Shown: positions 56,404-64,000 of the stretch, piece by piece
Numbering within the stretch: position 1 is the first letter of the stretch
Layout of the letters: each line of letters opens with the position of its first letter
Origin: UBA10427 sp003500135
Lineage (GTDB): Bacteria > Bacteroidota > Bacteroidia > Cytophagales > Cyclobacteriaceae
Length of the DNA stretch: 64,000 nt
NCBI GenBank assembly: GCA_963966275.1
Contig: CAWZYQ010000002.1
Coordinates: 1-64,000, forward strand
Direction of reading: 5' to 3'
Translations under genes and position numbers: made by a program
Notes under the pieces: generated by a model
Seen by the model: only the letters and a program-made list of their open reading frames with translations
Told to the model about the DNA's origin: nothing
Database searches by the model: none

Positions 56404-57861
56404 TTACATGGTCCATCCGTCACGATATGTATGCTTGATATACTCCTCGGCAGCCTCTTTTGCATTCATAGTGGCATATTTGGTATCGAAGTGTGGATGA
56501 CCGTCGATTACATTAAAGCGATCGGTGGTGACCACTCTTATTTCATCGCTTGCACCTATATTGGTGACCTTCATGTTTTCACCATCCCACTGCAATCGAC
56601 GTTTAAGATCCTGAAGTCGGATAGCCAGGTTACCCATTAACACCATTTCGGTAAGCGGTCCTGCGTAATCGAAGTTCGAACTGGCAGGTTTACGGCTTTC
56701 CGGACTTTCCTTACAGGCGCGCACCCAATCCATGTAGTGGTTGGTGGTTATCCGGTCGATCGTTTGCTTAGGTTTTGGTGTATCTTTTAATTTACCTAAT
56801 AACCTTGGGTTAGCAGCATAGGTGTCGCACATAAGCTTGCCTTTGGTACCTACAAAGATGGCGCCGCCACCCCAGTCGCCCATCATTTCACCGTCTTCCA
56901 GTTCGGCAGGACGTTCCGGCATCATTCCACCATCGTACCAGTGTACTTCCACTGCCGGTTGCTTTTTGCCTCTGGCGGGGAATGAGTAGTGAACGGATGA
57001 TGAAATCGGTGCGCTTTCGGTATTCACCTGAGATGAGGATGCTTCAGCAGAGGTGGGATATCCCAGATTCAATGCATAAAATACGGGGTCCAGAATATGA
57101 CAAGCCATATCGCCCAGTGCACCTGTTCCGAAATCCCACCATGCACGCCAGTTCCATGGTGTATATACTTCATGGTATGGACGCATAGGAGCAGGTCCGA
57201 TAAAAAGGTCCCATGCTAAATGATCGGGCACCCACATGCCATTGGCCGGCCTTTCAAGGCCTTGAGGCCAGATCGGTCGATTTGTGAAGGCATGTACTTC
57301 GGTGACCTCGCCGATTATTCCACTTTCGATCCATTCTTTGATCACCCGGATGTCATCGCTTGAGTTACCCTGGTTGCCCATTTGAGTAGCTACTTTCATT
57401 TCGTTGGCCACCTCGGTCATTTTGCGTGCTTCATACACTGAGTGGGTAAGCGGCTTGTCGCAGTACACGTGCCATCCTTCTTTCATTGCATTAATGGAAA
57501 TGATGGCGTGGGTATGGTCGGGTGTACCTACCACAACGGCATCAATGTCGTCGTGCATTTCTTCAAACATCACGCGCCAGTCTTTGAATTTTTTAGCATT
57601 TGGGAACTCACCAAAAATCTTTTTTGAATATTTCCAATCCACATCACAAAGACCAATGATATTTTCAGAAGTCATTTCTTTCAGCACACCGCCGCCGCGG
57701 CCACCTACACCTACACCTACGATATTGAGCTTATCGCTGGGGGCAGTGTATCCAAGGCCACTGATGACTGTGCTGGGAACTATTGTAAAAGCAGCGGCCG
57801 ATTTGATCGTGCCACCCACAAAGTCCCTTCTGCTCATTTTAATCGAATTTTCTTTTTTCAT
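56404..57861 (-). CDS. Gfo/Idh/MocA-family oxidoreductase, Tat-exported (1)
   Basis: A 485-residue oxidoreductase. A twin-arginine signal (SRRDFVGGTIKSAAAFTIV) directs export in folded form with cofactor. The Rossmann part has VGVGVGGRGGGVL, VVVGTPDHTHAIISINAMKEGWHVYCDKPLTHS (with the conserved CDKP, EKP-type, lysine) and GNQGNSSDDIRVIKEWIESG. The C-terminal half has the large insertions typical of Bacteroidota sugar oxidoreductases (WDLFIGPAPMRPYHEVYTPWNWRAWWDFGTGALGDMACH). It probably oxidises a sugar at C3 with bound NAD(H). Second last gene of the operon. Confidence 0.9.
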   Translation of the reverse strand: MKKENSIKMSRRDFVGGTIKSAAAFTIVPSTVISGLGYTAPSDKLNIVGVGVGGRGGGVLKEMTSENIIGLCDVDWKYSKKIFGEFPNAKKFKDWRVMFEEMHDDIDAVVVGTPDHTHAIISINAMKEGWHVYCDKPLTHSVYEARKMTEVANEMKVATQMGNQGNSSDDIRVIKEWIESGIIGEVTEVHAFTNRPIWPQGLERPANGMWVPDHLAWDLFIGPAPMRPYHEVYTPWNWRAWWDFGTGALGDMACHILDPVFYALNLGYPTSAEASSSQVNTESAPISSSVHYSFPARGKKQPAVEVHWYDGGMMPERPAELEDGEMMGDWGGGAIFVGTKGKLMCDTYAANPRLLGKLKDTPKPKQTIDRITTNHYMDWVRACKESPESRKPASSNFDYAGPLTEMVLMGNLAIRLQDLKRRLQWDGENMKVTNIGASDEIRVVTTDRFNVIDGHPHFDTKYATMNAKEAAEEYIKHTYRDGWTM

Positions 57862-57888
57862 AACAGCAGGTTTATTTATAGAATTTGG

Positions 57889-59523
57889 TTATACAATTGG
57901 CGCTTCGGGTAAAAGCTTTGAATCAGTAATGATGGCATCCAGATCAGCTCCTTCCATGCCGGGGATCACCACTTTTCTTGCTTTATCATCCCAAAGTACT
58001 TGTTTACCGGTTTTATAGGATAGAGTAGCCATATGCGACGATATAGCTTCTTCCATGCCTTCTTTAATACTACAGCTTGGTGTGCCTCCATGCCTGATAC
58101 AGCTTAGCCATTCCCTGATATGTAGAAATGCAGAATCGACCCTCTTGCCATCGCGATAGGTATAAAGTAACCCTTTTTCGGCAAAATATTTGGCGGTAGC
58201 TGAAGTTACACCATCCACACCTTCCGACTGTGGGTTATAGCCGTACATTGGCGTGCTGGTGTCAATTACACCTTTTTCCAATAAGTCCTTATACCTCGTG
58301 GAATTATAGTCGGCATATATGGAAAGGCTTTCTCCCAGCTCCATGGTAGCATCATGCCCCATAAGTAAAGTGCCGCGATTAAAGCCATTGCCCAAGGTGG
58401 CGCTGTAGAGAAATGTCATGCCTTTTTCCAGGCCTTTTTCACGGCTGGAGCCTGTTGAAAACTCGGGAAACTCCATGCTTACCTGTAATACATCAGGCAC
58501 TTCACGTCCATCGCGATGCGAATAAATACCTCCCGATGCCATTACCGACGAAGGAAGCCCCATTTTTAGCACACAGTTGATCCTGTCAAAATCATGCGTG
58601 AGAAGGTCACCGGATAATCCTGTTCCAAAAACCCACCACTTTCTCCACCGGGAGAATTGTTCTCTACTAAATGGCAGGTCAGGGGCAGGGCCTAAAAACC
58701 TTTTCCAATCAATGGTCTTTTCGTTGGCCTCCGGATGGAGGTTGTATTGCCATGCTCCGGCGTCGTCATTTCTATTTGTATTGGTCTGAACCAAAGAAAC
58801 ATGCCCCAATACATTTTTATTGATCGCGTCCTGTGCGGTCAGAAAACTCAGGGTTTGTCTATGCTGATGGCCCACCTGAAACACTACACTGGAATTGTTT
58901 ACTGCTTCTTCCAGCTCCAGCGTCTCTCCAATTTTGTGCGTCATACACTTTTCGACATATACATGTTTACCCGCCCTCACAGCGTCTAAAGCGATCGGGG
59001 CATGGGTATGGTCTGGTGTGGCGATGATCACGGCATCAACATTCGGGTCTGCCAGTAGATCCTGGTAGTCCACATACCTTATTGGCTTGTTATCATCGGT
59101 TTCCGCTGCCCCGTAAGCTCTTTCCATGTGAACATCAAATACATCACACACAGCAGTAAACCTGACGTTCAGGTCTTCTTGCTCCAGAAAACTCTTTAGT
59201 CGTGTGTCATTCGGGTTTTTACGGGCATTTTCTTTCATATCGTCAAGCCATTGTGGCGTGGCATAACCTGCTGTACGCATGAGATGAATACCACGGCCAC
59301 CAGCGCCGATGATCCCCAATTTTATTACATCTCCCTTCATAGAACCTGTAGTTGGGGGGTTCATGGCTTTGATGTCCAGCTCGTTTAATATGCCCTTTTT
59401 TATTTCCGTGTCATGATCACCTTTTGCTGAGGCGCTCCACCAAAAGGCCCCCAGAACAGGCGCTGTGGCCAAACCTTTTAAGATGTCCCTTCTCGATATT
59501 CCTTTTTTATCCTGATCACTCAT
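57889..59523 (-). CDS. Gfo/Idh/MocA-family oxidoreductase, Tat-exported (2)
   Basis: A 544-residue paralogue of the next gene. Twin-arginine signal ISRRDILKGLATAPVLG; dinucleotide loop GIIGAGGRGIHLM; VIIATPDHTHAPIALDAVRAGKHVYVEKCMTHK with an EKC in place of EKP; and GPAPDLPFSREQFSRWRKWWVFGTGLSGDLLTHDFDRINCVL in the C-terminal half. The ATG at 59523 is preferred to the GTG three codons upstream. The two oxidoreductases may form one enzyme or act in sequence, as in the related B. thetaiotaomicron pathway. Confidence 0.9.
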   Translation of the reverse strand: MSDQDKKGISRRDILKGLATAPVLGAFWWSASAKGDHDTEIKKGILNELDIKAMNPPTTGSMKGDVIKLGIIGAGGRGIHLMRTAGYATPQWLDDMKENARKNPNDTRLKSFLEQEDLNVRFTAVCDVFDVHMERAYGAAETDDNKPIRYVDYQDLLADPNVDAVIIATPDHTHAPIALDAVRAGKHVYVEKCMTHKIGETLELEEAVNNSSVVFQVGHQHRQTLSFLTAQDAINKNVLGHVSLVQTNTNRNDDAGAWQYNLHPEANEKTIDWKRFLGPAPDLPFSREQFSRWRKWWVFGTGLSGDLLTHDFDRINCVLKMGLPSSVMASGGIYSHRDGREVPDVLQVSMEFPEFSTGSSREKGLEKGMTFLYSATLGNGFNRGTLLMGHDATMELGESLSIYADYNSTRYKDLLEKGVIDTSTPMYGYNPQSEGVDGVTSATAKYFAEKGLLYTYRDGKRVDSAFLHIREWLSCIRHGGTPSCSIKEGMEEAISSHMATLSYKTGKQVLWDDKARKVVIPGMEGADLDAIITDSKLLPEAPIV

Positions 59524-59544
59524 CTTATTCACTCCATTGCCTGA

Positions 59545-60036
59545 TTAATTATCCAATACCATTTTCTTCCTTCTCCACACTATAAAACGATTCAACCCGA
59601 TGATGTGTCCGCTGGGGAAAACACTCAAAAGGCCAAGCGCTACAGCTTCAATCAGATTTTTGTTAACAAAAATCACATTCCCTTCTCCGGGTACGGATTC
59701 CGTACCTACCAACGGCGGATGTGCCAGGTAATACGAAAAGGTCAGTAATGCACCCAAAATGGCTGCATACTTATCAAAAAGTCCTAAAATCAGGGCCAGG
59801 CCGGCAAGCATCAGGCCCCACACATTTACCACATCTATCAACTGCAATAAAAAATCACTTTTGGCCATGTAGGTAAAAATAGCCCCAAAAGGGCCTTCAG
59901 CGCTTAATAAGTAGCCTTTGGCAGTCCATGAGGGGTTGTAAAGTTTGGCAACACCCTCATAAAGCAGGTGCCAGCCGATCAATACCCTAAGGGTAACAAT
60001 AAAAAATTGTTGATTCTTACCCAGTTTTTGCTCCAT
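59545..60036 (-). CDS. DoxX-family membrane protein
   Basis: A 163-residue membrane protein with four hydrophobic helices (about 12-28, 65-85, 90-108 and 130-150). RVLIGWHLLYEGVAKLYNPSW is the usual DoxX opening. DoxX subunits form part of quinone-linked or thiosulfate-oxidising complexes in some organisms. Here, in an operon with exported sugar oxidoreductases, it could pass electrons from them to quinone. That is inferred from context only. Confidence 0.85.
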   Translation of the reverse strand: MEQKLGKNQQFFIVTLRVLIGWHLLYEGVAKLYNPSWTAKGYLLSAEGPFGAIFTYMAKSDFLLQLIDVVNVWGLMLAGLALILGLFDKYAAILGALLTFSYYLAHPPLVGTESVPGEGNVIFVNKNLIEAVALGLLSVFPSGHIIGLNRFIVWRRKKMVLDN

Positions 60037-60045
60037 TTTCTTTCC

Positions 60046-60972
60046 TTATGATACTTTCGCTCCTACTTTCAGCAGCAGTTCCTTAGCTGCTTTTACCCCT
60101 TCAACCTCAGTTAATCTGCTTCCTTCATACTCTATTCCAATGTATCCGTTGTATCCAGCGCTTTGCACAATATTGAGCATTCTTTCGAAATCGATAGTGG
60201 TTTCGTTTCCAGCCTCGTTGAAATCATAGCACTTGGCGCTTACACCTTTGGCATATGGCATAAGCAATTCCATCCCTCTATATCGGTCAAATTTGACATC
60301 TTTTTCCCGGTCTATTATAAAGTTACCAAAATCAGGTAGCGTACCACAGTTTGACATGCCAACCGTTGAAATGGTATCGGCCAGCCACTCGCCATTACTT
60401 GAGTAACCACCGTGGTTTTCAACAATTACATTTACATTATAATCACCCGAAAAAGTACAAAGCTCGTTAAGCGATTTAACTACCTGGTCTTTCAGCGCAG
60501 CTTTGTCGCCTTCTCCCGCTGCATTTACCCTGATGGAATGACAACCCAGGAAGTTGGCGGCCTCGATCCATTTGTAATGGTTCTCAACCGCTTTCTTGCG
60601 TTCGGCTTCGTCGCTATTACCTAGTTGTCCTTCTCCATCGATCATGATCAGCACATTTTCTATGCCTTCATTTTCCGTTCGGCTTTTCAGGTCGCTAAGA
60701 TAGGCCTGGTCTTTGGCTTTGTCTTTAAAAAAGGCATTTACATATTCCACTGCCGTAATGCCAAATTCATTTTTGGCAAACAATGGAAAGTCAAGATTGG
60801 TGAGCTCATTGGCAAATAACATTTTGTGGAGGGACCACTGTGCCAGTGAAATATTAAAAAACATTTCTCCGCCGTTTTTGCGCCCGCCGGTGCAACCATA
60901 TAGTCCATAAAGACTTGCACCTGCCAGCGCAACAGCGCTACTTTTAATAAAGTTTCTTCGTGAGCTGTTCAT
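60046..60972 (-). CDS. Sugar phosphate isomerase/epimerase-like TIM-barrel protein, exported
   Basis: A 308-residue xylose-isomerase-like TIM barrel. The N-terminus has a twin-arginine-like start (SSRRNFIKSSAVALAGASLYGLYGC) that also resembles a lipobox. The barrel has SLAQWSLHKM, ALAK-like NEFGITAVEYVNAFF, CHSIRVNAAGEGDK, VNVIVENHGGYSSN (Glu and His of the metal site), NCGTLPDFGNF and GYIGIEYEGSRLTEVEGVKAAKELL. First gene of the five-gene operon; it may isomerise or cleave a keto-sugar. Confidence 0.88.
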   Translation of the reverse strand: MNSSRRNFIKSSAVALAGASLYGLYGCTGGRKNGGEMFFNISLAQWSLHKMLFANELTNLDFPLFAKNEFGITAVEYVNAFFKDKAKDQAYLSDLKSRTENEGIENVLIMIDGEGQLGNSDEAERKKAVENHYKWIEAANFLGCHSIRVNAAGEGDKAALKDQVVKSLNELCTFSGDYNVNVIVENHGGYSSNGEWLADTISTVGMSNCGTLPDFGNFIIDREKDVKFDRYRGMELLMPYAKGVSAKCYDFNEAGNETTIDFERMLNIVQSAGYNGYIGIEYEGSRLTEVEGVKAAKELLLKVGAKVS

Positions 60973-61357
60973 TAGGTTTGTTTTTTGTTCAATAAAGTGG
61001 AAAATCGCCGCTGTTTTTTAGATGAATATAGCAGGGCGACTGAGAATCAAATATATTATTTTTTTTATAAAGAAGTTTGATCTTGATCTGAATACTTTTT
61101 TGCATTTCAATTAAATGTTAAAGTAATTGGATTATTTCAGTACTGTTTTAGGTGAAAAACTGGTAAATACCAACTGGCATTTGATAAATATTTTTCGAGA
61201 ACTCTAAAATCATTCCTTATTAAATATGTATAGGCTTCAAAATGAGATATAATTTTTCAAAGAAAATGAAGTGAACCTTTCAATCTGTCCTGTCGTTTCA
61301 TGTTGCCCTTGCAAAAATCCCTACTATTTAATGCATAAATTGTATTAATAATATAAA

Positions 61358-61373
61358 TGTGACATATATCAGC
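61358..61373 (+). promoter_or_regulatory. Possible CRP/FNR-family site upstream of iorA
   Basis: TGTGA, six bases and TCAGC match the CRP/FNR-type dyad TGTGA-N6-TCACA at eight of ten positions. An anaerobic or catabolite regulator would suit a fermentation operon. The match is short and may be chance. Confidence 0.35.
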
Positions 61374-61412
61374 CGCGGTGGACGGCAATTCCATTAACTT
61401 CTCGGGAAAATG

Positions 61413-61418
61413 AGGAGG
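61413..61418 (+). promoter_or_regulatory. Strong Shine-Dalgarno site deciding the iorA start
   Basis: AGGAGG ends six bases before the ATG at 61425. Most genes in the window have no such site, so this supports the start and hints at a different origin of the operon. Confidence 0.7.
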
Positions 61419-61424
61419 AATATT

Positions 61425-63038
61425 ATGGACTTAATGTTATTGCTAGGTGATGAGGCCATTGCTCAGGGAGCGATGGATGCCGGTTTGTCCGGTGTTTATG
61501 CCTACCCTGGTACACCGTCAACAGAGATCACCGAATATATACAGCGGAGTAAACAAGCGAAAGAGAAAAAGGTGCATTCAGAATGGTCGGTAAATGAAAA
61601 GACAGCCATGGAAGAAGCCCTGGGCATGTCGTATGCCGGTAAACGTGCTATGGTATGTATGAAGCATGTAGGGCTCAATGTAGCTGCCGATGCTTTTGTC
61701 AACTCGGCGATCACAGGAGCCAATGGCGGCCTGCTGGTGGTTGTGGCCGATGACCCTTCCATGCACTCATCGCAAAATGAACAGGATTCACGATACTATG
61801 GCAAGTTTGCTATGATTCCTGTATTGGAACCGAGCGACCAGCAGGAGGCTTATGATATGGCTTATAATGGTTTTGAACTCTCAGAGAAATATGAAACGCC
61901 GGTATTACTTCGTATTACTACCCGGCTGGCACACTCGCGTGGCGCCGTATACCGCAAAGACCTGTTGGAAGAAAACATCCTGAAATTACCTGAAAATATG
62001 ACCCAGTACGTGTTACTGCCGGCCATTGCCAGGATTCAATACAAAAAGTTGATTGACAAGCAACAGGAAATCAATACATCTTCCGAAGGGTCAGCGTACA
62101 ACTATTTTTTCGATGCGCCTGACAAACAGCGCGGCGTCATTGCCTGTGGCATCACCATTAATTACTTGCGTGAATTATATGATCATGGTGAAGCGCCATA
62201 CCCTGTTTTGAAAATCGGGCAGTACCCTGCACCGGTAGACAAGGTGAAAATGATGATCGGATCGTGTGCTGAGGTTTTACTTCTCGAAGAAGGATATCCG
62301 TTTTTAGAGGAGATGCTGAATACCCCATACATGCCCCAGGCAAAGATCAAAGGACGTCTTTCTGGCGACCTTCCCAGGACTGGGGAGTTAAATCCGGATC
62401 TGATAGCCCAAGCCCTTGGCATGGAGCTTTCACCTACCCGGGCACCCAGTATACTTGTCAAGGGCCGGCCTCCATCAATGTGTGCCGGATGTACACATAT
62501 CGAAGTTTACAATGAGCTCAACGCCGCACTTATACAGTATGGAAAAGGACGGGTGTTTTCCGATATCGGATGCTACACACTCGGCGCCTTGCCTCCGTAT
62601 AATGCCATCAATTCGTGCGTCGATATGGGGGCTTCTATTACCATGGCAAAAGGAGCGGCGGATGCCGGGCTCAAACCTGCTGTGGCCGTTATTGGTGACA
62701 GCACATTCACCCACTCAGGTATGACCGGTCTTATGGATGCCATTTACGAAAACAGTCCGATCACCATTATTATATCTGACAACCGCACAACGGCAATGAC
62801 CGGAGGACAAACCTCTCTTGCAACGGGCAAACTGGATGAAGTATGCATTGGCCTTGGGGTAGGCCCTGACCATGTGCACACCTTTGAGCCTTCACCGAAA
62901 AACAGACAGGAGGTGATCAATATTATTGAAAAGGAACTGGCGTATGAAGGACTGTCGGTGATCATACCGGTGAGGGAATGCGTACAAACCGCGAAAAAAC
63001 ATAAAAAACAAAACATTAAAAAGGAGGTCGCATCATGA
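61425..63038 (+). CDS. iorA: Indolepyruvate:ferredoxin oxidoreductase alpha subunit, ferredoxin domain missing
   Basis: A 537-residue thiamine-diphosphate enzyme subunit. The N-terminal domain has GVYAYPGTPSTEITEYI. The TPP-binding domain has KGRPPSMCAGCTHIEVYNEL and GDSTFTHSGMTGLMDAIYENSPITIIISDNRTTAMTGGQ. Archaeal IorA proteins carry a C-terminal 2[4Fe-4S] domain; here the chain ends in a lysine-rich stretch without any Cys motif, so the ferredoxin part is absent. It oxidises arylpyruvates to aryl-acetyl-CoA. The start is the ATG at 61425, preceded at ideal distance by AGGAGG (61413-61418), rare in this window. An upstream ATG at 61410 overlaps the SD. It overlaps iorB by four bases (ATGA). 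Confidence 0.9.
   Translation: MDLMLLLGDEAIAQGAMDAGLSGVYAYPGTPSTEITEYIQRSKQAKEKKVHSEWSVNEKTAMEEALGMSYAGKRAMVCMKHVGLNVAADAFVNSAITGANGGLLVVVADDPSMHSSQNEQDSRYYGKFAMIPVLEPSDQQEAYDMAYNGFELSEKYETPVLLRITTRLAHSRGAVYRKDLLEENILKLPENMTQYVLLPAIARIQYKKLIDKQQEINTSSEGSAYNYFFDAPDKQRGVIACGITINYLRELYDHGEAPYPVLKIGQYPAPVDKVKMMIGSCAEVLLLEEGYPFLEEMLNTPYMPQAKIKGRLSGDLPRTGELNPDLIAQALGMELSPTRAPSILVKGRPPSMCAGCTHIEVYNELNAALIQYGKGRVFSDIGCYTLGALPPYNAINSCVDMGASITMAKGAADAGLKPAVAVIGDSTFTHSGMTGLMDAIYENSPITIIISDNRTTAMTGGQTSLATGKLDEVCIGLGVGPDHVHTFEPSPKNRQEVINIIEKELAYEGLSVIIPVRECVQTAKKHKKQNIKKEVAS
63021..63027 (+). promoter_or_regulatory. Strong Shine-Dalgarno site of iorB
   Basis: AAGGAGG ends seven bases before the iorB ATG at 63035, inside the end of iorA. 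Confidence 0.7.
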
Positions 63039-63622
63039 AAATGGATATCATACTGGCAGGAGTAGGCGGACAGGGTATTTTATCAGTTGCTGCTGCCATC
63101 GGTTATGCTGCCATCAATGAAGGCCTGCACATTAAACAGGCTGAAGTACATGGTATGAGCCAAAGGGGCGGAGTCGTACAATCACATTTCAGGATCTCCG
63201 ATCAACCCATCTATTCCGAACTTATACCACTGGGCAAAGCAGACATGATCCTGTCATTGGAACCGATGGAAGCCCTACGTTACCTGCCTTATTTAGGCGA
63301 AACAGGTTGGCTGATCAGTAATGAAAAGCCGATGGTCAATATAGTGGACTATCCGGATGCCGACGCCCTGTACACTTCGATCCGTCAGGTGGAAAATCAC
63401 GTTTTGCTCGATACAGATAAACTTGCCCGAAAGGTAGGCACGGCAAAAGCATCGAATATGGCGCTTCTGGGCGCTGCATCAGCGCATCTTCCGCTAAAGG
63501 AAAAATCACTGGAGAAAGGGATCAGGCAGCTTTTTAAAGCCAAGGGAGAAAAAATCATGGAAATGAATATCAATGCTTTTATAGCGGGTAGATCCCTGGC
63601 ATTGGAAAAAGATGCGGTATAA
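63035..63622 (+). CDS. iorB: Indolepyruvate:ferredoxin oxidoreductase beta subunit
   Basis: A 195-residue gamma/beta-type subunit of 2-oxoacid oxidoreductases. IILAGVGGQGILSVAAAIGYAAINEGLHIKQAEVHGMSQRGGVVQSHFR is the diagnostic start. It completes the IorAB catalytic pair. The gene overlaps iorA by four bases and the next gene by one (TAATG), so all three are translationally coupled. Confidence 0.92.
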   Translation: MKMDIILAGVGGQGILSVAAAIGYAAINEGLHIKQAEVHGMSQRGGVVQSHFRISDQPIYSELIPLGKADMILSLEPMEALRYLPYLGETGWLISNEKPMVNIVDYPDADALYTSIRQVENHVLLDTDKLARKVGTAKASNMALLGAASAHLPLKEKSLEKGIRQLFKAKGEKIMEMNINAFIAGRSLALEKDAV

Positions 63623-64000
63623 TGATAAAAAAATTGAACGAAGCATTTTTTCAACCTGCCAGTATTGCTGTGGCTGGCGCTTCTGATGATGTCCATAAAC
63701 CGGGTGGCCGACTGCTGGTCAACCTGAAAGATGGCCGTTTTATGGGCAAAATATGGCCCGTTAACCACAAAAAAAGTGAGGTTTTGGGCATGCAGGCCTA
63801 TCCTGATCCGCAAGCTATTGGTAAGCCGGTTGATCTCGCCATCCTGGCGCTCCCGGCAAGGTTTTGCAGAGATGCTATTGAATCTTTTTATCAACACTGC
63901 CGTACCAAATGCTTTATCATTGTATCCGCCGGTTTCGGCGAGCTGAATGAGGCAGGCAAACAACTGGAAGACGATCTAAGGGCTTTAGCCGAAGAACTCG
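63622..64000 (+). CDS. ADP-forming acyl-CoA synthetase, 5' part (runs off the window)
   Basis: The first 126 codons of a large gene. FFQPASIAVAGASDDVHKPGGRLLVNLKDGRFMGKIWPVNHKKSEVLGMQAYPDP is the CoA-binding domain of ADP-forming acetyl/aryl-acetyl-CoA synthetases and of related Pat-type proteins. FIIVSAGFGELNEAGKQLEDDLRALA follows. In the IOR pathway this enzyme turns aryl-acetyl-CoA into the acid with ATP formation. The gene begins one base inside the iorB stop codon. The remaining domains lie outside. Confidence 0.8.
   Translation, partial: MIKKLNEAFFQPASIAVAGASDDVHKPGGRLLVNLKDGRFMGKIWPVNHKKSEVLGMQAYPDPQAIGKPVDLAILALPARFCRDAIESFYQHCRTKCFIIVSAGFGELNEAGKQLEDDLRALAEEL

Larger units (their letters stand above)
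60973..61424. other. Divergent regulatory region between two catabolic operons
   Basis: About 450 bases, AT-rich, without a frame of note. A CRP/FNR-like site TGTGA-N6-TCAGC lies at 61358-61373, 51 bases before the iorA start. No clear TANNTTTG promoter was found for either operon. Confidence 0.5.

Overview
The window looks like about 64 kb of AT-rich chromosome from a member of the Bacteroidota, most probably the order Cytophagales. The evidence is: promoters of the TTTG / TANNTTTG type; a general lack of Shine-Dalgarno sequences; a tmRNA with the tag GENNYAMAA; the gene order miaB - sigma-54 activator - lptE - TPR protein - secG - groES - groEL; and families typical of that phylum (DUF2795, DUF3078, SiaC/DUF1987, YpdA with bacilliredoxin, a SerB-SerA fusion). 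Most genes are housekeeping. I see no prophage, insertion sequence or CRISPR array.

Layout. 1-2.2 kb: a decayed histidine kinase, a small unknown gene and a LexA-like self-cleaving repressor. 2.2-8.3 kb: a complete SUF iron-sulfur operon (sufBCDSE, DUF59 gene, bacilliredoxin) on the minus strand. 8.4-16 kb: lrp-type regulator, a short RNA candidate, ettA, DUF2795 gene, ispD, queA, an ABC permease and recA. 16-24 kb: a metallopeptidase, DUF3108 gene, a PhoB/PhoR-like pair, an RluA-type pseudouridine synthase, a second short RNA candidate, then rplM-rpsI-rpsB-tsf. 24-27.6 kb: an accessory patch with a response-regulator pseudogene (in-frame TAG), a TPR sensor kinase and a broken MFS transporter. 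27.8-37 kb: tmRNA; dnaX with a poly-A frameshift site; DUF3078; a response regulator; an MltD-like transglycosylase; an O-methyltransferase; an M16 peptidase; aminopeptidase P. 37-43 kb: TerB-like, NRDE, a SerB-SerA fusion and the GDP-fucose genes gmd-fcl. 43-54 kb: tRNA-Thr, a long-hairpin RNA with 6S-like architecture, siaC, then the gro/sec/lpt/miaB cluster and pabB. 53-55.5 kb: gamma-carbonic anhydrase, an RRM protein and a bacillithiol-type reductase. 55.5-61 kb: a five-gene operon resembling the 3-keto-glycoside pathway. 61.4-64 kb: the start of an operon for 2-oxoacid oxidation (iorA, iorB, ADP-forming acyl-CoA synthetase), marked by unusually strong Shine-Dalgarno sites.

How the genes work together: SUF genes supply Fe-S clusters to enzymes such as MiaB and the ferredoxin-dependent oxidoreductase. 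YpdA and the bacilliredoxin suggest bacillithiol redox control. gmd-fcl feed fucose into surface glycans. The last two operons are catabolic: oxidative cleavage of glycosides, and ATP-yielding breakdown of arylpyruvates.

Most noteworthy: a dnaX gene that seems to need slippage on a run of ten A to make tau and has lost the usual zinc module; a 6S-like RNA; two short RNA loci sharing a 12-base core; a 22-bp near-palindrome over the recA promoter; and the iorAB-acd operon, whose IorA lacks the ferredoxin domain. All functional calls are from reading the sequence and from family knowledge; no database search was run.
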